Shown here in pieces: positions 1-6,952 of a stretch of 10,437 bases of DNA; the stretch's first letter is position 1, and each line of letters begins with the position of its first letter. The position numbers were made by a program, and so were the translations under genes. The DNA is from Planctomycetota bacterium. GTDB lineage: Bacteria > Planctomycetota > Planctomycetia > Planctomycetales > Planctomycetaceae. The notes below the pieces were generated by a model. It had not been told where the DNA came from. It saw only the letters and a list, made by a program, of their open reading frames with translations, and searched no databases. The DNA lies in NCBI GenBank assembly GCA_023429275.1, contig JAEYWB010000437.1, positions 1 to 10,437 of the forward strand, given 5' to 3'.

Positions 1-266
1 GGTTGGAGGAGAAGGATTCACCACCAAGGCACAAAGACCCGAAGAAGACGGGGCGGTGGTTCGGCACAGCCAGGATCAGGGGTTCGTGAAATCAGCCGGA
101 ACGCGATAGCGTCCGGTTTGAACCGGGGGCTATCGCCCGCCGGCTAATCGATGCAACCCGAAATCCTACGTGTGACAAACCACGAGATGGGCATTGCTGC
201 GTATTTCCTTGGTGTCTTCGTGTCCTGCTGGTTCTCTCGCTTCTCCCCATTTTCGGCACGTGGCCC
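1..266. other. Non-coding region downstream of asnB
   Basis: I find no supportable gene here. Besides the palindrome at 94-145, it holds two copies of a degenerate word. On the plus strand, around 18-45, the reading is CACCAAGGCACAAAGACCCG; on the minus strand, around 230-207, it is GGACACGAAGACACCAAGG. CACCAAGG (22-29) and CCTTGGTG (207-214) are exact reverse complements. I saw no terminator with a T-run after the asnB stop. Confidence 0.6.
94..145. repeat. 52-bp near-perfect palindrome (REP-like element)
   Basis: The arms pair in three nested blocks: AGCCGG (94-99) with CCGGCT (140-145), GCGATAGC (103-110) with GCTATCGC (129-136), and CCGGT (113-117) with ACCGG (122-126), around a TTGA loop. 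Short symmetric mismatches separate the blocks. It lies 121 bp beyond the asnB stop, at the end of the locus. The wording is familiar to me from dispersed palindromes in planctomycete genomes (recalled, not checked). It could stall transcription or protect the mRNA end, but no T-run follows on the minus strand, so it is not a standard terminator. Confidence 0.7.
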
Positions 267-2066
267 TTACGCCGCCCGGCGGGACCGGGCCGAAACGGAC
301 TCGGCGTCGATGAAGATCCGGTTCCACCACTCGACCGCGATCAGGGCCCGAAGTTCGCGAGTGCGATCCTTCGCCTCGCTCTGGTGCTGGTCGAGCAGCG
401 TCGCCGTCTCGCGGCGGTCGAACAGCCCGCGGGCGGCCGTCCTCCCCGACAGGAGCATCTCCCGGCAGTACGGGGCAAGACGGGTCTTGAACCACTCGCC
501 GACCGGGACTGTAAACATCTGCTTGCGTCGGTAGGCCAGGTGATCGCCGATCAGCTCCCTCACCGCCCGTTTGTAGATGTGCTTCGTCTCCTGGCCGCGG
601 AGCTTGAGTTCGCCCGGAATCCGGAAGGCGAACTCCATCATCCGGTAATCGAGGAACGGCGCGCGGGTCTCGAGGCCGACCGCCATCGACATCCGGTCCG
701 GTTTGACGAGGTTGTTCCCCGGCAGCAGGTGCATCATGTCGATGTAGAGCGCCTGGTTGATCCGGTCCATGTGCTGCGATCGGTCGAACAGCGGCCGAAG
801 CGATTCGAACGCCGCTTCGCCCGCGTCCGGCTTTCCCTTACGGATCCGCCGCCGGGCGGCGTCCGGGAAGAGACACAGGTTCTCGAAGTACCGCCGCTGG
901 AAATCGGCGTCCGAGCCTGAGAGAACCATCGGATCGGCGAAGAAGTTCCTGTACTTGTCATAGCCGGCGAACAGCTCGTCCGCCCCGTCCCCGGTCAGGA
1001 CCATCTTGACCTGCTCGGCCGCAAGCTGGGAGACCCGCAGGGTCGGCAGGAACGAGATGTCGCCGTGCGGCTGATCGCAGTGCCAGATCGCCTTAGGCCA
1101 GAGGTCGAGCATGTCGGCGTCGACCTTCCGCATCGTGTGCTGCGTGCCGAACCGCGCCGCCGCCTCGGCCGCGAACGGCGACTCGTCGAACCGCTCCTCG
1201 TGGAAACCGATGCAGAAAGTCCGGATCGGCTCCGGCCGGTGCCGGGCCATGAGGCCGACGACCGTCGAGGAGTCGACGCCGCCCGAGAGAAACGCGCCGA
1301 ACGGAACATCGGCTCGGAGGCGGATGCGGACCGCGTCGTCGAGGATCGCCTGAAACTCTTCCACCCACTCCTGTTCCGACTTCAGCTCGGGCTGAACAGC
1401 GGCGAGGTCCCACCAGCGGTGCGTCTTCACTCCGCGCGGAGTGACCTGCATCCAGTGCCCCGGCATCAGGTGCGTCACGTCGCGGACGATCGTTCGCGGC
1501 GGGGGGATGAAGTTGAACGCCAGGAACTGCTCGAGGGCGACCTCGTCCATCTCGGCCGGGACGCCCGCCCGCAGGAGGGACTTGATCTCGGAGGCGAACA
1601 GCAGCCGCTTGCCATCGTCGTAGATGTGAAGGGGCTTTTCCCCGACGCGGTCGCGGATCAGGTAGAGGCAGTCTTCGTTCGCGTCGTGGATCGCGATCGA
1701 GAACATCCCATTGAGCTTCGACACGAAGTTGATGCCGTGCCGCTGATAGAGCCGCAGGATCACCTCGGTGTCGCAGGTCGTCTCGCAGCGGACACCGTCG
1801 CGGGCAAGCTCTTCCGCCAGCTCGACGTAGTTGAAGATCTCGCCGTTCTGAACGACGGCGATCTGCCTGTCTCGGCTGTAGAAAGGCTGCTGGCCTCCAT
1901 CAAGGTCGAGAATCGCGAGCCGCTGGTTGCCGATCGCGACTCCCGGGGCGGTGTGCCGGCCGTGACCATCCGGGCCGCGGTGGGCGATGGCATCCGCCAT
2001 GCCGTTGAGGAACCGGCCTTCGAGCGGTCGCCGTTGGCGGTCATAGAACCCGTAGATGCCGCACAT
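267..2066 (-). CDS. asnB: AsnB-type glutamine-dependent amidotransferase
   Basis: This 599-residue cytosolic protein has both asparagine synthetase B domains. The N-terminal class II glutaminase starts with the Cys2 nucleophile (MCGIYGF) and shows AHRGPDG (28-34), QRLAILDL (48-55) with Arg49, NGEIFNY (74-80) and CDTEV (98-102), so all residues needed for ammonia release are present. The synthetase domain has the ATP-binding SGGVDSS loop (261-267) and GDGADELFAGYDKY (359-372). NLVKPDRMSMAVGLETRAPF lies further on. The standard reaction makes asparagine from aspartate, glutamine and ATP, but paralogues in O-antigen and exopolysaccharide loci are thought to amidate sugar carboxylates. Being last in this operon, one base after the phosphoglycosyl transferase, it probably acts on the glycan or a precursor. 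A run of seven G before the start (2074-2080) both encodes two Gly of the upstream gene and serves as a G-rich ribosome binding site. Confidence 0.93.
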   Translation of the reverse strand: MCGIYGFYDRQRRPLEGRFLNGMADAIAHRGPDGHGRHTAPGVAIGNQRLAILDLDGGQQPFYSRDRQIAVVQNGEIFNYVELAEELARDGVRCETTCDTEVILRLYQRHGINFVSKLNGMFSIAIHDANEDCLYLIRDRVGEKPLHIYDDGKRLLFASEIKSLLRAGVPAEMDEVALEQFLAFNFIPPPRTIVRDVTHLMPGHWMQVTPRGVKTHRWWDLAAVQPELKSEQEWVEEFQAILDDAVRIRLRADVPFGAFLSGGVDSSTVVGLMARHRPEPIRTFCIGFHEERFDESPFAAEAAARFGTQHTMRKVDADMLDLWPKAIWHCDQPHGDISFLPTLRVSQLAAEQVKMVLTGDGADELFAGYDKYRNFFADPMVLSGSDADFQRRYFENLCLFPDAARRRIRKGKPDAGEAAFESLRPLFDRSQHMDRINQALYIDMMHLLPGNNLVKPDRMSMAVGLETRAPFLDYRMMEFAFRIPGELKLRGQETKHIYKRAVRELIGDHLAYRRKQMFTVPVGEWFKTRLAPYCREMLLSGRTAARGLFDRRETATLLDQHQSEAKDRTRELRALIAVEWWNRIFIDAESVSARSRRAA

Positions 2067-2067
2067 G

Positions 2068-2625
2068 TCAGTTCCCCCCCGTGAAGACGACCTGGCGGAC
2101 CGTCATGAGGATCAGTTGCAAGTCGAGCCGGAGAGAGGACCGGCGGACGTAGTCGAGGTCGAGCGAGTTCCGCTCTTCCGTCGTGGCGGCCGAACGGCGG
2201 GTCGCCTGGGCGAGCCCCGTGATACCGGGAAGGACCGAGTTCCGCAGGTTCCACTCCTCCTCGGTGTACTGGTCGCGCTGTTCGTAGACGTTCGGCCGCG
2301 GGCCGACGATCGACATCTCCCCGCGGAGGACGTTGAGGATCTGTGGCAGCTCGTCGAGGCTCGTCTTCCGCAGGATCCGTCCGACTCGCGTGATCCGGGG
2401 ATCGTTCGCACTCGTGTAGAACGGGCCGAGCTTCGGCGCATCGACGACCATGGAGCGGAACTTGAAGATCAGGAAGGGCCCGCCTCCGAGGCCGACCCTC
2501 TTCTGTCGGAAGAAGACCGGTCCGCGCGAGTCGAGCTTGATCGCGATCGCGATCAGCGCGAAAAGCGGCGCGACGAGCACCAGGCCGCATAGGCTTCCGA
2601 CGATGTCGAACAGACGCTTGAGCAT
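2068..2625 (-). CDS. PglC/WcaJ-type polyprenyl-phosphate phosphoglycosyl transferase
   Basis: This 185-residue enzyme is a minimal bacterial sugar transferase (monotopic phosphoglycosyl transferase). It moves a sugar-1-phosphate from a nucleotide sugar to undecaprenyl phosphate at the inner face of the cytoplasmic membrane, beginning a glycan repeat. Residues 5-30 form the single hydrophobic re-entrant helix, with Pro20 at the expected kink. Then come FFRQKRVG (38-45), FKFRSM (54-59), [18 protein letters not shown] (78-95) with the catalytic Asp91-Glu92 pair, [10 protein letters not shown] (102-111) and PGITGLAQ (133-140). [15 protein letters not shown] (155-169) is the usual end. It lacks the extra N-terminal membrane helices of WbaP/WcaJ and matches PglC in size. 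The sugar it transfers cannot be told from sequence. The start at 2625 is chosen over the GTG at 2628 by ribosome-binding-site spacing. One base separates its stop from the asnB start. Confidence 0.93.
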   Translation of the reverse strand: MLKRLFDIVGSLCGLVLVAPLFALIAIAIKLDSRGPVFFRQKRVGLGGGPFLIFKFRSMVVDAPKLGPFYTSANDPRITRVGRILRKTSLDELPQILNVLRGEMSIVGPRPNVYEQRDQYTEEEWNLRNSVLPGITGLAQATRRSAATTEERNSLDLDYVRRSSLRLDLQLILMTVRQVVFTGGN

Positions 2626-3461
2626 CACGCCGCCTCCCGTGGTTTCTCGACGCGGTCACGACCGCGAACGATCTCGTCGACGATCTGTCGCAATTCGCCC
2701 CGGTCCGACCAGATCTGGGCGTGGCTGCGACGGTCGAGCTCGCCCTCGCAGGCACGGACCGCCGCAATGGCCTGCCGGAAATCGTCGTCTTGGTCGATCC
2801 GTTCATTCCCCTTGTGGAAAGCCCGGGAGAGGATCACCGACCGCGACCGGAGCCGGACGTGTTCCCCAAGCACGAGCCGCGCGGGGAGCGTTCCCTCGCC
2901 GACCCGGGCGATTCCGCCAAAGCCGTAGGGGACGCCCGTCTCGCGAATCTGTTCGACAAGCCGCTCGACCGTTCCGTTCGAGAGGAGCTGGAACATGAAC
3001 TTGAGCCCGAGGCTCAAGTGCAGGTCGTTGAGCCCGATGAAAACTTCTTGGAGCCCCCGGACGCGGGCGACTCGAGCGATATCGACTGCGGCGCCGCGGG
3101 TTTCGACGAGCGGAACGATTCCGACGCGGCCGTCGACGATCTCCGAAAACTTTGCCAGCTCGCGGGCCGTCTCGAACATCGGGAGCATCAGGAGGTCTGC
3201 GCCAGCCGCGATCGCCCCGTCGACTTCCGCCTTCGTGCCGCTGTGGAGCGGATTGACCCGGACCATCAGCTCGGCCGTCGGAACGGCCTCACGCACTGCA
3301 GCCACGTCCTCGAGCGTGTGGTCGCTGATGACGGTGCTGAGATGCCCCTGCCGCTCGTGTTTCCCGAGAATCTCCATGTCGACGAAGATCCGCTTCACGC
3401 CGCACGCGTGAGCGTGCCGGGCGACATGCGGAAGCTTCGTGATGAGGGTGAGGGTGAGCAT
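2625..3461 (-). CDS. HpcH/HpaI aldolase/citrate lyase family protein, role unknown
   Basis: This 278-residue protein has the TIM-barrel pattern of the HpcH/HpaI and CitE superfamily, whose members make or break C-C bonds next to pyruvate or acetyl groups using a divalent metal. VKRIFVDMEILGKHERQGH (22-40) takes the place of the CitE DLEDAV region. MVRVNPLHSG (66-75) carries the conserved Arg68, and AAGADLLMLPMFETA (85-99) is a core strand. GIVPLVETRGA (114-124) and FIGLNDLHLSLGL (141-153) supply the metal ligands Glu120 and Asp146. FGFGGIARVGEG-type sequence (180-190) and RSVILSRAF (207-215) look, from memory, like a subgroup recurring in polysaccharide loci with no assigned reaction. It does not belong to the NanA sialate-lyase family. 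The substrate is not predictable; a pyruvate-derived sugar acid or substituent is only a guess. The start at 3461 lacks a good ribosome binding site. Its stop shares one base with the next ATG (TGATG). Confidence 0.85.
   Translation of the reverse strand: MLTLTLITKLPHVARHAHACGVKRIFVDMEILGKHERQGHLSTVISDHTLEDVAAVREAVPTAELMVRVNPLHSGTKAEVDGAIAAGADLLMLPMFETARELAKFSEIVDGRVGIVPLVETRGAAVDIARVARVRGLQEVFIGLNDLHLSLGLKFMFQLLSNGTVERLVEQIRETGVPYGFGGIARVGEGTLPARLVLGEHVRLRSRSVILSRAFHKGNERIDQDDDFRQAIAAVRACEGELDRRSHAQIWSDRGELRQIVDEIVRGRDRVEKPREAA
2633..2638 (-). promoter_or_regulatory. Ribosome binding site that decides the sugar transferase start
   Basis: GGGAGG on the minus strand lies 7 nt before the ATG at 2625 but only 4 nt before the alternative GTG at 2628. 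The better spacing and the commoner start codon favour 2625. Confidence 0.55.
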
Positions 3462-3560
3462 CGGGGCAGGATTCAGACTGTGGGTTTCGGGCTGTCGGCT
3501 GTGGACCGTAGGAAGAGGCGACAGGGGACGGTGTCAGGGATCCGGCATATCCTTCTGGCC

Positions 3561-3588
3561 CTGGGCTCTAGGCCCTGGCCCCTAGGCC
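3561..3588 (-). repeat. Two-copy 14-bp tandem repeat with a partial third copy
   Basis: On the minus strand, GGCCTAGGGGCCAG (3588-3575) is followed at once by GGCCTAGAGCCCAG (3574-3561), matching at 12 of 14 positions. A third partial copy starts GGCCAGAAGG at 3560. It lies just downstream of the aminotransferase stop, in the 132-bp gap 3462-3593. The rest of that gap, on the minus strand, reads as short repeated words (ACAGCCGACAGCCCGAAACC around 3499-3480). I see no promoter and no good ribosome binding site there. Confidence 0.6.
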
Positions 3589-3593
3589 ATTTC

Positions 3594-4784
3594 TCACGCC
3601 GCCTGTCTCTCCGGTATCGCCGCCACCAGGTGGGCACTGCTGGGAATATTGATGAGCTCCCGCTGGAGGGCCCGGGCGACGGTCAGGTCTCCCTGCGGGT
3701 AGCCGCGGAACATCGGGAGGTCGGAGAGCAAGTCCCAGACCGGGCGGGTCAGGAGGCCGGAGGTGTGGCTTGCGGCGAGAACTTCATCCCGGACCGCCTG
3801 GCCGCCAGGGACGAGGATCGCGTTCAGCCAGTAGTTGCTCTCACCGAACTGCGGTTCGACGAAGAACCTGGCGGTGGCGCTGCTCGCGAACGCTTCCTGG
3901 AATCGCCGGGCGAGCTCCCGCTTGCGGCTTCGCATCTCGGGGAGCCGCTCCAGCTGGGCGCAACCGAGGGCCGCGTTGATGTTCGGCATCCGGTAGTTGA
4001 ACCCGATCTCGTCGTGGACGAACTCCCACTTGTGCGGCCGTTTCGCCTGCGTGGTGAGGTGCTTCGCCCGGTCGGCGAGCTCATCGTCGTTCGTCAGGAT
4101 CGCCCCGCCGCCGCCGGTCGTGATGATCTTGTTGCCGTTGAAGCTGATCGCGCTCATCCGGCCGAACGTTCCGGTGTGCCGCCCCTTGTAAAAGGAGCCG
4201 AGCGACTCGGCGGCATCCTCGACGAGCGCGATGTGGAACCGCGTGCAGACTTCGACCAGCGGATCGAGGTCGACCGGATGGCCCAGGGTATGCATCGGAA
4301 CGACCGCCTTGATCCGCCGGCGGGTGAGCCGGTTCCAGGCGGCGCCGTTGCGGATCGTGACAATCTTCCGCAGGTAGTTGTCGAGCTTGCGCGGGTCGAG
4401 ACCGAGCGTGTACCGCTCCGAGTCGACGAAGTGCGGGATCGCCTGGCAGTACGAGATTGCGTTGGCCGTGGCAACGAAGCTCAGAGCCGGGCAGAGAACC
4501 TCGTCACCCGCCTGAACGCCGCAGAGCTTGAGGCAGACATGCAGTGCCGCGGTCCCGTTGACGACCGCGACCGCCCGCTTCGCTCCGGTGTATTCGGCGA
4601 GCATCGTTTCGAATCGGTCGACATACTTGCCGACCGAGGAGACCCAGCCCGACTCGATGCAGTCGAGGACGTAGGCCTTTTCGCGGCCTGCAAACTCCGG
4701 TTCGTGGAGCGGGAGCGGCGCTGCCTCTCCGACGATGCCGCGAAGGCGGCGGACGATCTCGGTGGCGGGGGCGACGGTTTCCAT
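3594..4784 (-). CDS. legC: LegC-like PLP-dependent sugar aminotransferase (DegT/DnrJ/EryC1 family)
   Basis: This 396-residue fold-type I PLP enzyme would transfer an amino group, usually from glutamate, to C4 of the 4-keto sugar made by the LegB-like dehydratase. Seen in order: PLHEPEFAGREKAYVLDCIE (25-44) and SGWVSSVGKYVDRFE (45-59), the usual entry segment; VNGTAALHV (75-83) for cofactor phosphate; VVPMHTLGHPVDLD (161-174); LVEDAAESLGS (187-197) with Asp190 for the pyridine nitrogen; and SFNGNKIITTGGGG (214-227) with Lys219 as the Schiff-base lysine. GFNYRMPNINAALGCAQLE (261-279) follows. SFNGNKIITTGGGG is, from memory, characteristic of the LegC-type subfamily. The length is normal. The ATG at 4784 has AAGGA 7 nt upstream. 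It sits between spacers of 111 bp and 132 bp, the loosest part of the locus. Related 4-aminotransferases such as PglE are an alternative, but the neighbours favour LegC. Confidence 0.92.
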   Translation of the reverse strand: METVAPATEIVRRLRGIVGEAAPLPLHEPEFAGREKAYVLDCIESGWVSSVGKYVDRFETMLAEYTGAKRAVAVVNGTAALHVCLKLCGVQAGDEVLCPALSFVATANAISYCQAIPHFVDSERYTLGLDPRKLDNYLRKIVTIRNGAAWNRLTRRRIKAVVPMHTLGHPVDLDPLVEVCTRFHIALVEDAAESLGSFYKGRHTGTFGRMSAISFNGNKIITTGGGGAILTNDDELADRAKHLTTQAKRPHKWEFVHDEIGFNYRMPNINAALGCAQLERLPEMRSRKRELARRFQEAFASSATARFFVEPQFGESNYWLNAILVPGGQAVRDEVLAASHTSGLLTRPVWDLLSDLPMFRGYPQGDLTVARALQRELINIPSSAHLVAAIPERQAA

Positions 4785-4895
4785 GCCGACTTCCTTTTCG
4801 GTTCACAGGGGCTTCGTCCGACTTCCTGGTCGGACTCCGCATGATCAGGGGCGTCCATCGAACGATCTGCGAGGTCGTTCTACGGAGTTGCCGCA
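4785..4895 (-). other. Intergenic gap with two hairpins between legB-like and legC-like genes
   Basis: This 111-bp spacer separates the dehydratase stop from the aminotransferase start. It holds a perfect 7-bp stem with a 6-nt loop (GTCCGAC 4816-4822 paired with GTCGGAC 4829-4835) and a second 6-bp stem (GAACGA 4860-4865 with TCGTTC 4875-4880, 9-nt loop). Neither is followed by a T-run on the minus strand, so they do not look like Rho-independent terminators. A ribosome binding site, AAGGA (4792-4796), lies 7 nt before the next ATG. I see no clear sigma-70 promoter. Confidence 0.55.
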
Positions 4896-5885
4896 TCAAA
4901 CGGTGTAGGTCCCTGTGCGATATCGGTCGAGGTGGCTGCGCATCCACTCGATCGTCTGTTTCAGTCCCTGTTCGAACGAGACCTCGGGCTTCCACCCGAG
5001 GCGGTCTCGAGCGCGGCTGTTGTCCGCGAGGAGGCGATTGACTTCGCTCTTCTCGGGGCGGAGTCGCTGCTCTTCCGTCACGATCGGCACGTCGCGGCCG
5101 ACCAGGCGGACGATGGATTTCGCGAGGTCCCCGACCGAGATCTCTTCACCCGATCCGAGGTTGATCGTCTCTCCTTCGATTCCGGCGACCGAGGCCCCTT
5201 TGAGGAACCCGTCGACGGTGTTGGAGACGTAGTTGAGATCCCGCGTCGGCGTCAGGCTTCCAAGGCGGATTTCCGCTCCGGCGATCGCTTGGGTAATAAT
5301 CGTCGGGATGACTGCCCGGGTCGACTGCCTGGGGCCGTAGGTGTTGAACGGACGGATCGTCACGACCGGCAGGTCGAAAGAGCGGTAGTAGCTTTCGACC
5401 AGCTTGTCCGCGCCGATCTTGGTGGCGCTGTAAGGCGACTGCCCCTGGAGCGGATGATCTTCGTCGATCGGAACGCGAAGCGCCGTCCCGTAGACCTCGC
5501 TGGTCGAAGTGTGGACGATCCGCGGCGTTTTCAGCAGCCGGGCCGCCTCGAGGACGTTCAGCGTCCCGTCGATGTTCGTCCGGACGTAGGAGTCGGGAGC
5601 GTGATACGAGTAGGGAATGGCGATCAGGGCGGCGAGATGCAGGACGGCGTCGCACTCCTCCATCGCCCGGCGGACGTTCCCGCTGTCGCGGATGTCCCCC
5701 GCGAAGATCTCCATCTCCTTGACCAGCGGGCTGTCATCGAGCCATCCCCAGCGGCCTGCTGAGCCGTAGCGGACCATTGCGCGGACCTTCGCCCCTTCGC
5801 GGACGAGGCGTTCGGCCAGATGACTGCCGATGAACCCTCCCGCGCCGGTGACCAGCACCCGCTTTCCCTGCCACTGCCAGCTCAT
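4896..5885 (-). CDS. legB: LegB-like NDP-sugar 4,6-dehydratase
   Basis: This 329-residue extended SDR would oxidise, dehydrate and re-reduce an NDP-N-acetylhexosamine to the 4-keto-6-deoxy sugar used by the aminotransferase. VLVTGAGGFIGSHLAERL (10-27) is the NAD(P) loop, GDI (63-65) follows, and HLAA (83-86) is the NNAG-like segment. HTSTSEVYG (125-133) supplies Thr and Glu of the active site, and YSATK (152-156) supplies Tyr152 and Lys156. RPFNTYGPRQ (178-187) and RDLNYV (215-220) are typical of the family. The active-site triad reads TSE, as in GDP-mannose 4,6-dehydratases, rather than the TDE of RmlB; this fits a GDP-sugar and the PtmE-like gene upstream. I take the ATG at 5885, which gives an ATGA overlap and begins MSWQWQGK; an in-frame ATG at 5894 would add three residues. 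UDP-glucuronate decarboxylases look similar, so the substrate rests on context. Confidence 0.9.
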   Translation of the reverse strand: MSWQWQGKRVLVTGAGGFIGSHLAERLVREGAKVRAMVRYGSAGRWGWLDDSPLVKEMEIFAGDIRDSGNVRRAMEECDAVLHLAALIAIPYSYHAPDSYVRTNIDGTLNVLEAARLLKTPRIVHTSTSEVYGTALRVPIDEDHPLQGQSPYSATKIGADKLVESYYRSFDLPVVTIRPFNTYGPRQSTRAVIPTIITQAIAGAEIRLGSLTPTRDLNYVSNTVDGFLKGASVAGIEGETINLGSGEEISVGDLAKSIVRLVGRDVPIVTEEQRLRPEKSEVNRLLADNSRARDRLGWKPEVSFEQGLKQTIEWMRSHLDRYRTGTYTV

Positions 5886-6952
5886 GCCGCCCATCCCAGG
5901 CTCTCGACGTCCTGCTGAGCCCGTTGAAAATCCTCGATCTGACCGATGTCGAGCCAGTACTCGACGATCGGGAAGGTGACGACTTTCCGGCCGTCGTTCA
6001 GCAGGACGCTGATCAGGTCGGTCATGTCGAACCTCCGGTCGGCCGGAATGTACCCCCGGACGTCCGGTTCGAGAAGATAGATCCCGGCGTTCACCAGGAA
6101 CTCGTATTTCGGCTTCTCGCGAAGGGCCCGCACGACCCCCTGCTCGGCCTGCACAACTCCATACGGCACCTTGAATTCGTACTGTCGGACCCCCACCGTC
6201 AGGGCGGCGTCATGCTCCCGGTGGAACCGCACCAGCTGCTGGAAATCGACCCCGGTCAGGATGTCGCCGTTCATGACGAGCAGCGGCTCGTCGGTCTCCG
6301 GCAGGAGGCCAAGGGCTCCGGCGGTTCCGAGAGGGACTTCCTCTTCGACGTAGTTGATGCGGACGCCGAAATCAGTCCCGTCGCCGAAATGGCTGTGGAT
6401 CTTCTCGGGGAGGTAGTGCGTCGTCAGATTGACGTTGCGGATCCCGCTCCGGCGGAGGCGTTCGACGGTCCGCTGCAGGAGGGGGGTTCCGCCGATCTGG
6501 AGCATCGGCTTGGGGGTGTCGTCGGTCAGGGGCCGGAGGCGGGTTCCGAACCCTCCCGCCATGATCACGGCGGCGACCGGCAGCTCCTGGGCGTCGTCGA
6601 GTTCCTCGCGAACCGCCAGCCGGAGGACCCGCCCGGCGGCGTCGAGAACCGGGATATGGCGGATGCCATGCTCATCCATCAGTTCCTTGAGCTCCGTCTC
6701 GTCGAGGTCCCTGGAGGCGGTGACGGGTTTCCGGAGCTTCGGAGGCTTGCGGGCGATGAGGTAATCGACAGGAGAATCGAGCGTAATACCGGCGAGAATC
6801 GCCCGGCGGATGTCACCATCGGTGATGGTCGTGATGAGCCGGTTCTCAGAGTTGACGAGAAGCGCGATCCCCTTGCCGGAGCGGTCGATGGCCGCCATGG
6901 CCTCACGCATCGTGGAGTTTTCATTGATCAGGAATCTGCTCGGATCGTCCAT
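5882..6952 (-). CDS. ptmE: CBS-domain sugar-1-phosphate nucleotidyltransferase (PtmE-like, probably guanylyltransferase)
   Basis: This 356-residue fusion has two CBS motifs (about 8-60 and 73-118) followed by a nucleotidyltransferase domain of the GlmU/RmlA/GMP family (about 127-350). Key stretches are AAVIMAGGFGTRLRPLT (127-143), the GGxGTRLxPLT nucleotide loop; KPM (148-150); PLGTAGAL (207-214); VMNGD (226-230) with a metal-binding Asp; REKP (278-281); VNAGIYLLEP (287-296); and YWLDIG (332-337). The same architecture occurs in Campylobacter PtmE, which makes the GDP-linked amino sugar that begins legionaminate synthesis. I infer the same step here; nucleotide choice cannot be read from sequence. 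The CBS pair probably senses a nucleotide, suggesting allosteric control at pathway entry. The ATG at 6952 is chosen over the longer open frame because a strong AAGGAGG sits 4 nt upstream and the CBS domain begins directly. It overlaps the upstream stop by 25 bp and the next start by 4 bp. Confidence 0.9.
   Translation of the reverse strand: MDDPSRFLINENSTMREAMAAIDRSGKGIALLVNSENRLITTITDGDIRRAILAGITLDSPVDYLIARKPPKLRKPVTASRDLDETELKELMDEHGIRHIPVLDAAGRVLRLAVREELDDAQELPVAAVIMAGGFGTRLRPLTDDTPKPMLQIGGTPLLQRTVERLRRSGIRNVNLTTHYLPEKIHSHFGDGTDFGVRINYVEEEVPLGTAGALGLLPETDEPLLVMNGDILTGVDFQQLVRFHREHDAALTVGVRQYEFKVPYGVVQAEQGVVRALREKPKYEFLVNAGIYLLEPDVRGYIPADRRFDMTDLISVLLNDGRKVVTFPIVEYWLDIGQIEDFQRAQQDVESLGWAA

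Noticed and set aside
94..145. Rho-independent terminator for the operon
   Set aside because: The hairpin is strong, but no T-run follows it on the minus strand, so I list it as a REP-like palindrome instead.
151..534. Plus-strand open frame of 127 codons starting in the left non-coding region
   Set aside because: No ribosome binding site or domain; it starts in the repeat region and then runs antisense to the asnB 3' end.
1065..2084. Plus-strand open frame of 339 codons opposite asnB
   Set aside because: The asnB frame has every catalytic motif of both domains; the antisense frame is Arg/Asp/Val-rich with no family signature.
3462..3593. Internal promoter before the aldolase gene
   Set aside because: I could not find a convincing -35/-10 pair on the minus strand; the region is GC-rich and repeat-like.
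2721..4844. Long plus-strand open frame of 707 codons opposite the aldolase and aminotransferase genes
   Set aside because: It is the antisense of two clear enzyme genes. Its translation is charged and repetitive with no recognisable domain, as expected opposite GC-rich genes.
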